From Circinella umbellata (lineage: Eukaryota; Mucoromycota; Mucoromycetes; Mucorales; Lichtheimiaceae), in the NCBI GenBank assembly GCA_025093555.1, contig JAIWNF010000005.1, positions 186,001 to 250,000 of the forward strand: a stretch of DNA of 64,000 nucleotides. The letters run 5' to 3'. Below the pieces are notes generated by a model. That model was not told the origin of the DNA and did not search any database. It saw only the letters and a list, made by a program, of their open reading frames with translations. The translations under genes and the position numbers were made by a program. Shown here one piece after another: positions 1 through 11,473 of this stretch (positions are counted from its first letter, which is position 1; each line of letters begins with the position of its first letter).

Positions 1-1769
1 TTTTGTTTCTTTGCATTTTTTTTTTTGGTCTAAGCACGTGTTTCTTTAAAGTTGAACTTTCTTTTTTTTTTTTCTCTCCGATTAATGCAGTATCGTACAA
101 CCACGCGAAAGTTATTTTATTAGCTCTTGAATAATGATGATAATAATAATAATAATATAATAATAATATATTATAGATTTTGTCAACCACGTTTTATTCT
201 ATCTCTTGGAAAAATATATTATAAATTTTTATATTGAGTTAATTGTGTTTGTAAATTGAATAATTTTATATATTAACACATCAATAGTGAAATGCGATGA
301 TGCACCCTGTGTTATAATATAATATTATCATGTATATATTATATATATATATTATGCATGCAAAGGATTTTACATTCATCTCTGTCTTTTTTTTTTTAAC
401 TCTTACTTTAAAAAGTCTGCAGTTTTATTCATTTCCGCGGCTCCCCCATCCCCCCCCCCAAACTTTATATATATATATTTTATTTTCCTCTTTCCATATT
501 CTTTTTTACACCGTGTTTTTATATGTATATATAACTTGGTATTCAGAAAGTGTATTCTGTTATTATTAAACACTGATTTTCATGAATTAAAAGATGAAGC
601 TGAGTTTTCAAAACAACCTTTTAGAAATTGTAATTACTTGTGCTGAGTCTGGATAAGAGACAAAGTTCTTATATAATCATCATCCATCATCAGGAACCCA
701 TAAAATGTTCCGCTGACTTTTTTTTTTTTTTTTTACCATGGGAAAAGTTTGCCATGGTAACTTTTTTTCCATCCCAACAAAAGCACAGAAAAAAAAATAA
801 TAAAGGCAGAAAGAACGGGGGAGGGGGAGACTTGATTTGCATGAATTCTCCTCTTTCAATTCACTCCCCCTCAATATATACAGATATATTATTTTTGAGT
901 TCTCCAACTTATAATCATTTAAAGTAATCTATTTGGGAACAAAATATTTTTATAACAATCTTCTATCTTTTCAATAATTATTCAATGGTTGAAAATCATT
1001 AAATACGTGTAAGTAATAATAATAAAAAGATGAAAAAGATCCTGTCTATATAGTTTTTAGTACGTTAAATCTTTTTAAGTTTACATAACATTGAAAGTTA
1101 AAGAGTTATGTGGGCTTTTCCTATACTTTTATATGAAGTTGAAATTCTCCCTCCCTCCTTCCAACTCTTTCTTTATAAAGTTTAAGACCTTCATGTCAAA
1201 ATTAAGCTTCCATTCTTTAATTCTCTCTTCATTTTAGTATATTAAAGAAACATATACGGAATTCAACACCTTCAAGTGCCCCATTATATGAATCAGTCAT
1301 TGGACATTTGCCGCTAAGTGTCTTTATCCAATATTCTATGATCTCTTTTACATATCTCAAACAAAGAACTCTTACAAGTTTAGTATATATACCAATGATC
1401 AAAAGGTACTAAAATATTATCATTATCATTGATCCATAGGTCATTTTATAGGGTCCAAGAGAAATATCTTTTGTATAATATATTATTGTCAAAGTGTAAA
1501 GGTATTCTTACTAGTTATAAATACTAAAGCTTTTAATTATAATAATAAAGTAAAATAGTCTATTCTTTGTTTATGAGACAAGTGATGATCATAAAAAACT
1601 AATGTATGTGTCTATTTTTTTTTATAAGGGTCCATATTTTTTTCAAACTCAAATTGCATTAATGAGTATCGGAGTTCTGCAAATGCATTGGGTTACTTTT
1701 ATTAAGGCTGTGGCTTTCGTCCTGAAAATTCAAAGTTTTTTTTTTTTTTTTCCTCCATTAAAATAAAAA
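1..1769. other. Intergenic, AT-rich, no gene seen
   Basis: No reading frame here has protein-like composition on either strand. The stretch is rich in homopolymer T tracts and AT dinucleotide runs. The last 40 bases before position 1770 are an almost pure T tract followed by CCTCC, probably the leader or core promoter of the next gene; similar pyrimidine tracts precede other starts in the window. Confidence 0.6.
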
Positions 1770-2180
1770 ATGAGTGAACAAAACGAAACTGTACAAACTC
1801 TTAACGTGAATTACGATCATCTCGAATCTACTCTTTGTAATACACCTGGAAATGTTGTTCTTGCTGAACGTTTTCGTGCACTTTTTACACTTAAAAATAT
1901 TGCTGATGATCGTTCCATTGATATTATTGCCAAAGGTAAAAAGAAAAGAAAGAAAAAGTGTGGCTAGAATATATATATAAGTTTTGCTAAAATTGAGTAT
2001 TATTTGTTTTGTTTTTTTTAAAAAAAAATATTAGCATTAAGTGATGAATCAGCCTTATTAAAACATGAGTTAACTTATTGTCTTGGTCAAATTGGTAATC
2101 CTCGTGCCAATGATATTCTTTCTAAAGTATTGGAAGATACTAAGGAAGATACCATGGTCCGTCACGAGGTAATTGAGAAT

Positions 2181-2212
<32 letters not shown>

Positions 2213-3172
2213 TAGTAGGAAATGATTCTTTTGACTCAAACTTTACTTTTATTTATTTTTTTAGGCTGCTGAAGCTATGGGTGCCATTGGTTCTCTTGAT
2301 GTTATTCCTATCCTTGAAAAATACTTAAATGATCCCGATGAAGCAGTTTCAGAAACCTGTATTTTAGCACTTGAGAAGATTCGTTATGATAATGATCCAA
2401 AAAACAAAGAAGAAAAAGATAAAAATAAAAGTGTTTATAGTTCAGTGGATCCAGCTCCTCCTTCTGTTACTGTTAAATCACCTCAAGAATTGGGTAAACA
2501 ATTAATGGATACTAATTTACCACTTTTTGAAAGATATCGTGCCATGTTTGGTTTACGTGAAATTGGAAATACCGAAGCTGTTGAAGAATTAGCCAAGGGC
2601 CTCAAAGATAAAAGTGGTAAGTGTTTTTGTTTGTTATTATTTTTGCGATGATAATTAATTCTCTGACTTCTCTTTATATTAAAATAAATAATAGCTCTTT
2701 TCCGTCACGAAGGTAAATAGAATTTAAACTTGATTTAGGTTCGATATTGAATAGAATTTCTTATTTTTATTTTTTTAATATTAGTTGCTTATGTATTTGG
2801 TCAATTACAACATCCTGCTTCTGTACCTGCTTTAACCGAAACGTTAAAAGATTCAAACGAACAATATATGGTTCGTCACGAAGCTGCTGAAGCATTAGGA
2901 TCTATTGCTACACCTGAAGTTTTAGAAACATTATCTCAATTTAAATCGGATGATGAACGTGTTGTACGTGAAAGCTGTGTTGTTGCTTTAGATATGTATG
3001 AATATGAAACAAGGTAACTTTTTGAATTTCAATTTTCATTTCATTTCAATTCAAATAGGAGGAAGAAGTATTAAAAAAAAACTTTATTTTTAGTGGTGAT
3101 TTCCAATATGCAAATGGTCTTGAAACACAACAAGAAAAATCAACTATGCATTCTTTAAAACTTGCACAATAA
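1770..3172 (+). CDS. LIA1: Deoxyhypusine hydroxylase (HEAT-repeat di-iron enzyme)
   Basis: Hydroxylates the deoxyhypusine side chain of translation factor eIF5A to hypusine, in the cytoplasm. Six exons by eye: 1770-1935, 2035-2168, 2265-2616, 2695-2712, 2785-3013 and 3094-3172, giving 325 residues, the length I recall for yeast Lia1. The protein is a tandem of short HEAT/PBS-lyase-type repeats. The four metal-binding His-Glu pairs are visible: H66-E67 (KHELTY), H99-E100 (VRHE), H222-E223 (FRHE) and H255-E256 (VRHE), with the symmetrical 33-residue spacing expected for two halves. The fourth exon is only 18 nt and carries the third His-Glu pair. The start is the first ATG after a long T tract. 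Function is very likely from family motifs; splice sites all follow GT-AG. Confidence 0.95.
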
Positions 3173-3402
3173 ATTATATATATATATATTACACAAACGA
3201 ACCCCCCCCCCCATTTCTTTCCCCAATCTTAGAATTCTTATATTATGTACATAAACACACCTTCACTCATTACACATATATTTTCAACTCGTTTTATATC
3301 TCCACAACAGAACGAGAAAATAATAAATCAAGCATAATTTTTTTTTGATCCAGATTTTTTTTTTTTTTACGCGTTTCTTTTTTTTTTCTTGACAACACTA
3401 CT

Positions 3403-5515
3403 ATGTTTACTGAAAAAGATATTAACCAGTTTAAACAACAATTACAAAAGGCAATATTAATGTGTCGTGAACAATGTTTATATAATTCTACTAAATGGTA
3501 AAACCTTGCAGTTCACTCAAAAAAACCTTCCCTCGCCCCCTTTTTTTCTTAATTTTGACATGAAACAAAAAAAATAGATACTGATTTGAATTAATACCGA
3601 ACAAAAAAAAAAAAAAGGGTGACAGAGATTCTTGATGGTATTCCAGAAAATCATTTAAATAATGACCAAGAATGGACTATAGAATCCAATGTATCCCTGT
3701 TAACAACAGCTGATTTAATACCTGAATTAACAACTATGGAATATGATAAATATCAACGTGCTCAAGTATTATTTGAACAATGTCAATTTGATAATGTGGC
3801 GGCCATTTTAAAAGGTTATACGACACCTAGACTCCGGTTCTTGAGACTTTATGCTACTTATTTGGTATAAACAAACAAACCCAACCCACCTATTTCATTA
3901 TAGTTATAATTATTAAATTAAAAGATTATTCTATAGGCAGGTGAAAAACATAAAGAAGAAAGAACACAAGAAATTCATGGTAAAAATTATAATAAAGGTT
4001 ATCTCTTTTTTTTATATATTTCTAAATAATTGTAGTAGTAGGTTCGATCATAGATCCACCTCCTAAAAATGAAGCATTAGATAGTATATATGAAGAATTA
4101 CGTCCTATCAAAAATAATTTGGATGCATTTAATCTTTATTTGTAAGTTTTTTTTCTATGAAATATCATCTATCCATACATAATGATAATTATTATACTAA
4201 ACAAAAACAAACAAACAAACAAAAGATATGGAATTGTTCTAAGTAAACGTGAAATGGAATCAGAAGCTATTAATATATTATTACAATCTGTTAAAATATA
4301 TGAATATAATTGGTCAGCATGGATGCAATTAGGTACATTAATATCTACAACAAGACAGGTAATATATACATACTCTCTCTCTCTTTTTCTTTTATAAACA
4401 AAGAATGAGTTTATTTCTAATCACATCCCATTTGAATAAAAGTTTTTCAGTTTAAAAGATTACTTAGATAAAGAATTACCCAAGAGTATCGTCAAGAATT
4501 TGTTTTTAACACGTTTAGCACTTGAAATTCATTTACCATCGACTCTATTTTGGGAAATTATGCAACCTTTACAAATTCATTTTAAAGAGAGTATATATAT
4601 TAAATCACAATTGGCCATAGCTTATTATAATGCTCTAGGTAAGAATATATTATATTATATATATCATATTTCACTTTAAACAAATGATCAACTAAATGAT
4701 AATAATTATGATAATAGAATATGATAAAGCAGAAGAATTATTTGATCAAATTAGACAAGAAAATCCCTATCGACTTGAAGATATGGATATTTACTCTAAT
4801 TTACTTTATCTTCAAGGTTCTAAAGAAAAATTAAGTATGCTTGCACATGACTGTATACAAATTGACCAATATCAACCAGAGACATGCTGTATTGTTGGTA
4901 AAGTAAATATATATTAATAATAATACTAATAATAAAAGACTAAAAAATTAATTATATATAATAGCTAATTATCATAGTGCAACGGGAGAAATTTCTGAAT
5001 CCATAAAATATTTTAAAAGAGCTCTCAAACTTAATCGAAGTTATCATCTTGCATGGACTTTATTAGGTCATGATTATATTGAATTAAAAAATACAGCAGC
5101 TGCTATAGATTGTTATAATCGAGCCATAGGTAAAAAATAATAATAATAATAATAATAAACGAGAATAACATAATGTACATAAAAAAAAACTAAAAATTTC
5201 TTTTTATTCAGCCATTAATCGACGTGATTATAGAGCTTGGTATGGATTAGGACAAGCACAAGAAATGCTTGATAAACCAGAACATGCACTTTATTATTAT
5301 CAAAAAACGGCTGAACTTAGGTATTTTATATGAATGAACATTATTTAACCATTTAATTGGTACTAATTATATATATATATATATATATATATAACTATCT
5401 ATTTAGACCTGATGATGAAAGAATGTGGAAAGCACTTGGTGGATGTTATACTATTTTACAACAAGATGATAAAGCATTAGAATGTTATGAACGAGCCGCT
5501 CTTTTAGATATGTAA
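3403..5515 (+). CDS. CDC23: Anaphase-promoting complex TPR subunit Cdc23/Apc8-like, short C-terminus
   Basis: A TPR scaffold subunit of the APC/C ubiquitin ligase, which drives mitotic exit. Ten exons by eye: 3403-3497, 3618-3864, 3937-3979, 4036-4141, 4226-4358, 4443-4638, 4718-4897, 4965-5129, 5212-5320 and 5407-5515, giving 460 residues. The N-terminal Apc8 region (exon 2, with DGIPENH and [14 protein letters not shown]) is followed by TPR motifs such as [12 protein letters not shown] and [12 protein letters not shown]. Family members I know are about 560-600 residues; this one ends right after a TPR helix ([11 protein letters not shown]), so roughly the last 100 residues are missing. The stop lies on a possible donor site (GTAAAA at 5512), but I found no coding exon in the 860 bases downstream. 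Either the C-terminus is truly short or a terminal exon escaped me. Confidence 0.88.
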
Positions 5516-6375
5516 AACCCACCCCGCCCTTCCCTCTCACTATATTTATAAATCAGGTTCAATTTCTATTTTTATTTTCTTATGTAACCTGAATGTATGT
5601 GTGTTCTTTTCTTTGAGAGTACGTAATTAAATGAAGAAAAGAAGGAAGGAAGGGGGGGCTGAATAATATCTTACCCAAGATGGATATTTAATGTCTTTAA
5701 TTGTGTAACATATTAAATTGATTTCAGAAATAGATAGATGAGTGGATATCATTGGAAAACTTGGATTATTAATACCTATACCAGGTATGAACATTTAGTT
5801 AAGAGTGGCTTTGATCAACACTATCCGATACGTATGATTTAATGCTATACTATTTTAACTCCAAGATACGTGTCTAATAGTATATATCTTCACATGTGTC
5901 AAAAACATAGATTGTATTATCATGAACAATGAAATAACTTACATGTCTCATTAATAACGAGCAAAGTTAGTTCTCATTCTGTGTTTTGGTGAGGATAAAT
6001 GAAAAAGAGAGAGAGAGAGGGGGGGGAAAGTAATAAATTTCTTTTCTTTTGGTATATTTTGGGTTGTTTCTTTTATTATAAAGTCGTATATTATTATTGT
6101 AACGACATTTTATATATAAAGAGACAATCTTTCTTTTTTTGAAAGGGCGGGGGGAGAGGTGTTCTTATTATTATTATTATTGTTGAAGAAAAGCTATAAG
6201 AAGATATAAAGTATTACAATGTATAGAAATAATAATAATAAAATGGTCGCAGATTATATCATTCTTTTTCCTGGGGTTTAAAATAAGGAGAGTAGTGAAT
6301 TCCTTTTTCTGTTACATGCAATGTATAATAATAATAATAATAATCTTTTATGAGAAAAACACACACTCTCGCGCG
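5516..6375. other. Intergenic between convergent genes
   Basis: This stretch separates the 3' ends of the Cdc23-like gene (+) and the cold-shock gene (-). It contains G-rich and GA-rich tracts near 5650 and 6010-6028 and AAT/ATT triplet runs. No coding exon was found, although I looked here for the missing Cdc23 C-terminus. Confidence 0.6.
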
Positions 6376-7705
6376 CTAACAAGAAGGAGAAGAAGAAGAA
6401 GATGTTTTTACAATTTCTGGTTCTCCAGTACTCGTTGTGGTTGTATGATTGGATGATAATGAAGAGGATGAATTGGATAAAATACCAAAAGATTGTTGCT
6501 GTTGTTGTTGTTGTGATGGTATTGTAGGTGGAGGAATAGGATAAGAATAATACATGGCTATAGATGGTTTAAGTTGTGGAGATGACTGTGATGATGTGAA
6601 TGGATGATAGTATCCAGTCGTTGGAATCATATAAGGTCCAGTAGTAGGATAAATTGGATGATATCCATATGGCATCCCGTACATTGTGTATCCCAAATGA
6701 CCTGTTTTAAGGAGATGAATCTCTTTTTTTTTATCAGTCACAGATAATTCACACACGCATACATGTATATACATATATAGAAACAAGTATAAACGCAAGA
6801 CACTACATATCAAAACGCAGGCACCAGAACAAAAAAAACAAAACCTAAAAATATTTCATTCATACCATTCATTCCTTCTGAATTTCCTTCACTATTATAT
6901 CCATAATTATGTTGTTGTTGTCGATGATTTTTATAATGGTGTTGTTTTGAATGATGTTGATTAAGATGATGATTATTTTCACTATGGTTATTATATACTA
7001 TATTGTCAGTGAAAATGAAACTTTTAAAAAAACACCTAATCCATTCATAATGATAGTGATAATATTGATTAATACGTATATGTATATGTATATACATACC
7101 TTTGATAACGATAATAATGATAGGGTCTATGTGCATTTGGATCACCTCGTACTGATTTACCTTCTGGTCCTGATACATTAGCAGCTTGCATACCTTTAGG
7201 TCCTTGAATTAAATCATATTCGACCTAAATAGTTTGAATTATTATTATTGTTCCATTTTAATCTATAATATGATAATAAATATAAAACTTACCATTTCTC
7301 CCTAATGATAATGAGAATACCCCACACGCATACGTATACAATTAACATACATACAATACATAAAAAAAAAAAAAAGATCAGGTTATCCAATGTAGATCCA
7401 CAACAAGAGAATGACCAAATAAGGAAGACTTACCTCGGCAAGACTCTTAAAGCCTCCGCCCATAATTGCAGTATGATGTACAAAAACTAGTTTTTATTTT
7501 TTTCCTTTGTTATTATTTAAAAGCTTAAATATCTTTTAAACATAGAATTGAACTCACCTTCAATAGAAGGTTGACCTTTTATTGTTTCTACGAGTGGTTC
7601 TGTTGGAATAATAAATCCATATCCTTTTGTTGAATTAAAAAATTTAACATGTCCTAATTTTCGTATAGGTAGAACAGGTGTTGCTATTGAAGTTGAAGTG
7701 GTCAT
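6376..7705 (-). CDS. Cold-shock-domain nucleic-acid-binding protein with Q/S-rich tail
   Basis: A single cold-shock domain, probably binding RNA or single-stranded DNA in cytoplasm or nucleus. Six exons read on the minus strand: 7558-7705, 7434-7486, 7293-7301, 7100-7224, 6866-6981 and 6376-6701, giving 258 residues. The RNP1-like motif KFFNSTKGYGFI is at about residues 21-32 and the RNP2-like VFVHHTAI follows. The third exon is just 9 nt and encodes Gly-Glu-Met; without it the beta strand GEMVEYDL would be broken. The C-terminal half is low complexity: His/Gln/Asn-rich, then Tyr/Pro-rich, a run of seven Gln and Ser/Thr tracts. The start chosen is MTTSTSIAT; the open frame continues upstream only through poly-T/GA leader sequence. 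The specific role is unknown. Confidence 0.9.
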
Positions 7706-7847
7706 TCTAATATTATTTATATTTGATACTTGAAAAAAAAAAAAGAAAAAAAAAAGGGGAAGGGGAGTAGAGAAAAAAAAAAAAAAAAAAAAAAAAGAGA
7801 GAGAAAGAGAAAGGGAAAGGGAAAAAAATATTTTTTTTTGAAGAGTC

Positions 7848-7849
<2 letters not shown>

Positions 7850-7882
<33 letters not shown>
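7850..7882. repeat. GA microsatellite in the leader of the cold-shock gene
   Basis: An almost perfect GA dinucleotide run, CT-rich on the coding strand of the cold-shock gene, about 150 bases upstream of its start and next to a long A tract (7770-7796). Together they make a 160-base polypurine/polypyrimidine block between two minus-strand genes. Confidence 0.85.
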
Positions 7883-7887
<5 letters not shown>

Positions 7888-7973
7888 GAAAGAGCAAATT
7901 TAGTTTTTACTGCATAAAAGTTGTTATTTATTTCGGGACAATAACAAGGTTTGTTGTCAAATAAAAACTATTA

Positions 7974-10796
7974 TCACGAGATTTGATCCATAGCTTGATG
8001 TATTGCACATACCCACGCTTCTTTTTCATCTTGATTTCTTGTTAAACATACCCAGACAGTTCCTTTTCTACCTAATCTGTGACCCAATTTAAAAGTAGAT
8101 AGTCTTTCACGTAAATGAACTAGAATATGTCTTTGTGTTGTTTGCCAAATAACAAATGTACAATCTTCTGTTTTACAACTGCTCATTGTATTTCCATCGT
8201 GAAAGATACGTGGAGGTTGTCTTGTTTTTAATTCACTTCTTCTTGAACCCGTTATAGCTTGATCATCATTTGCATTATAAACATAAACTTGTTGATCCAA
8301 TGATAAAGTAATAAAATGGTCATTCCATATCACTTGATCTTTATAACGACATGTGTTGTATAAAACGAGTTTTTTTTCTCTTGTCAATATACAAAATAAC
8401 TTTTTGAATGTACAAAGATAGTCTTGTCGTACATATAAAATACCTGAATACTATAAAGAAAATTGAATACAAATATAAATTTTGGGTTCTAATAAGGTAA
8501 AAATGACAATTCCTCTTACCAAAATACTTTTTTCTTGAAAGGGTTGTGATATGAAAGTAGTAGAGTGTTCTCTTTGATGGATAATTTTTTGTATTCTTTG
8601 AATCCATTCAAACATATTATGCATGGTTGAAACTTTAAATTGTAATTTTATAGAGCTGGCGTCTATAGTGATTTCAAATGTTGTTGGCTGTTCATTGGAG
8701 ACACGTCGTACTTTGGTTACACGAGACATATCAATGACAGTAAAAGCATTCATTATATTAGTAACTCGACGATGAAACTCAATATGAGCTGCATGTCTTG
8801 TAGTCGAGGTCACACTTGCATTGGTAGGTCGAAATAATTTTGTTAAGGATCGTACATGTAATACTTGAGTTGCAAATAAGGATCTGGCCCATGTCAATCG
8901 GGTGTGGTGTCTACCACCCACTCCTTCATTTAAATTATCTTCAGGTGGTTTTATTACTTTTAAAGGTTCCAATAAAAATAATAAATGACCTTCCATCATT
9001 CCATATAATTTTTTTCTTTTTTGTTCTTTTTGTTGATCATTGGAAAATATAAATTCACCTTCCATGATTGGAGGTGGTAATTGCTAGTAATAATAATGAT
9101 AAATAAATTAGTTTATATTAAAAAGAAAAAAGTTAGTTGTTACTTACTTGACCAGGATATTGTCGCCATCGTTGGGTATTAGGTCTTAATTCTAAAGTAT
9201 GTGTCTGAAAACATCCTTGGTTTAACATGTTTTGTTATTGTTTTAATAGTTTTAAAGAAAAAAAAATCTTACTTGTTCTATAAGATGTGGACTTAATAAA
9301 TAGCCATCGTCAGGTATCCATTCCAAATGACTATTATTATTATTCTGTTTTCCAAATCGCCAACATAAACTGACATTGTCCCGATGCCAATCATTGGGTT
9401 TTATATCTTGACGATCCAATAATGTAAGTGCACAATGTAAAACATGTTGAATTCGAATATTATTTTCTTTAAAATCAAGATTGATAAGAGGTAAACGTAT
9501 TTGTAAATTATCTAATGCTGGTATATATACATCAATTAATGCTGGTATAGGTGTTGTTTTGAGTGTAGGTCTTCGATACAGTGCCATGTACCAAGTTTGT
9601 GATTCTCGTATAGTACGTGAGACAAATAAAAAATGAATATGCCGATCTTCACACGATCGAAATTCAAGACTCCAAATAAAATCCACTGGAGAAACGAGTG
9701 TTAATTTGACAAGATTATAAAAAGAAGATTTCTTTCTTTTCTTATTATTATTATTAGTAGGTTTTAAATAAATAACATGAGCAAGACGATGTTTTTTTAT
9801 AACAAGGTTCTAAAATAAAAAGTAAAATTAGTATTAATTATTATAGAACTTTAATTGTTTCATCAAACAAACTTACTGTAATTAAATAAAGTTCTAATCG
9901 ATCCTTTTTGAGTACTGCTTCAAATTCGCGCCAACGTAATCGACTTTGTCTCAAACGAAGATTATTATTAGATGTCTCATTGGTTGTAAAATGACGTCGA
10001 CTGTACCATCCCATATGAATAGCACATAATAATCGACTTTTTAATAAAATATCATTGTGATTATTATCATTTGAACATGATTCATTCAATAGAGAATAAC
10101 TACTATTTTCTGTCAATGGAATAGCTGATAATGCAATGGAGGATATAGTTTGTTGACTTGTCAATGATGAAACAGATGTATTCTTGTTGTTTTCGGATAA
10201 GTGGCGTCCATTATTATTATTATTATTATTATCAGGAGGAACGCATAAAGAGGATTGTCGTCGTGGTCGATGATGATGATGATGATCAGGAATCGTCGGT
10301 ATTGAAAAAAGTTGATTGGAATTATTATGCGTGGTTAAATTATCTGTTGTTGTTGTCGTTGTTGCCGTACTTGCTCGTGTAATAATAACACGATCGTGAT
10401 ATTGTTCTTTTTGTTGTTTTTGTTTTTGTAATCTTATTAATTCATCTGGATGAATACGTCGAATGGCTGATTTTAAACTTGTCAATAAATTATCAGTCGA
10501 TAATGTAGATCTAAAACAAAAATAGAATCTGATTAGAAATTTCTAATTTATATATATATATAACTAAAAAAAGAAATAGTAGCTTTTAATTTTTACTCTT
10601 GTTGTTTCAATATAGGTCGAATATGAGTGGTGTCGTCAAAAGTACTATGTATAGAAGGTGTTTTTGGCATTTCAAACGATTCTGGAGATTCTGAATGACG
10701 AGTTAATTCAGGTACATTTTTTTTATTATCAAGGTTATTATTATAAACCACAGAACTTGAAGTATATTGATTATTAGTATTATTATTATTATACAT
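7974..10796 (-). CDS. Large PH-domain protein, Spo71-like
   Basis: Six exons on the minus strand: 10597-10796, 9877-10510, 9273-9809, 9148-9204, 8520-9083 and 7974-8450, giving 822 residues. The first 200 residues are low complexity (Asn, Ser, Gln, His). Then follow a PH-like region (RLRWREFEAVLKKDRLELYL into VIYLKP and FIWSLEFRSCEDRHIHFLF), a central block (WIPDDGYLLSPHLIEQ, MEGEFIFSNDQQKEQKRKKL) and a C-terminal PH-like module that starts YSGILYVRQDYLCTFKKLF and ends in a helix with WVCAIHQAMDQIS. This arrangement resembles the Spo71 family of split-PH proteins, which in yeast act at the prospore membrane. The family call comes from memory of domain layout, not alignment, so treat it as moderate. 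No transmembrane segment is visible. Confidence 0.75.
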
Positions 10797-11473
10797 GGTT
10801 TATTTTATATGAAAAAGAAAGAAAGAAAGAAAAGAAAAGAAAGAGGAAGAGGGAAAGGGGAGTTGGTTGTTGTTGTTAATTGAATGCAGGTTGTTTTATA
10901 TCCAAATTAGGTTACTCTGACACGATTCCATTTCTATAACATTTAACATATAATTTTTACTGATTAATTATCCTCTCTCTCTCTCTCTCTTTCTAAAAAA
11001 TCTAGCCCTTAATTTACAACAGCTAATAGAGTTTATTAAATTTTGAAGAAAAAGATAGAAACAAAAGTGACGTAGTCTTTTTTAGGATAATAGATCTATA
11101 AATTGTTATATGAAATATAGTTTTTTTTTTCATTTTACCCCGCATTCGGGTATTTTCGATATTATGACATTTTTATATATATATTTATCATCTTCCTCCC
11201 CCCCTTCCCTCTTCCCCCCTCCCTCTCCATCCAATTTTCCCCTCCAAAAAATAAAAAACACATGACTGAATTTTCTACTTTTTATAAATAACTTTCCAAA
11301 AAGTGGGTCTTTTATGAATTGCTTATAAAATAAGGATGAAAAGGATCTTGAGTCACTGAGTTTTAAAAAGTGACCGAAGAACCGCGAAAGAGAAAAAAAA
11401 AAAAAAAAAAACAAAATGAAATTTAAAGTCTTCTTTCCAATCCTTCTATTTTTTTTTCAGCTTTTTATCAAAA
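10797..11473. other. Divergent promoter region, PH protein / NFS1
   Basis: A 677-base gap between divergently transcribed genes. It holds a GA-rich stretch at 10810-10862, a CT run at 10972-10992, a polypyrimidine block at 11190-11240 and a T tract ending in CAG at about 11447-11460. That last T tract could be the acceptor of an intron in the 5' leader of NFS1, but no donor could be assigned. Confidence 0.5.

Noticed and set aside
5512..5560. Extending Cdc23 through the GTAAAA donor into an exon after AATCAG
   Set aside because: The candidate exon is T-rich, meets stops at once in the required phase and shows no TPR sequence.
7706..7897. Start of the cold-shock protein at the far upstream ATG
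   Set aside because: It would translate GA/CT and poly-A/T microsatellites as Ser/Leu/Phe runs; MTTSTSIAT directly precedes the domain.
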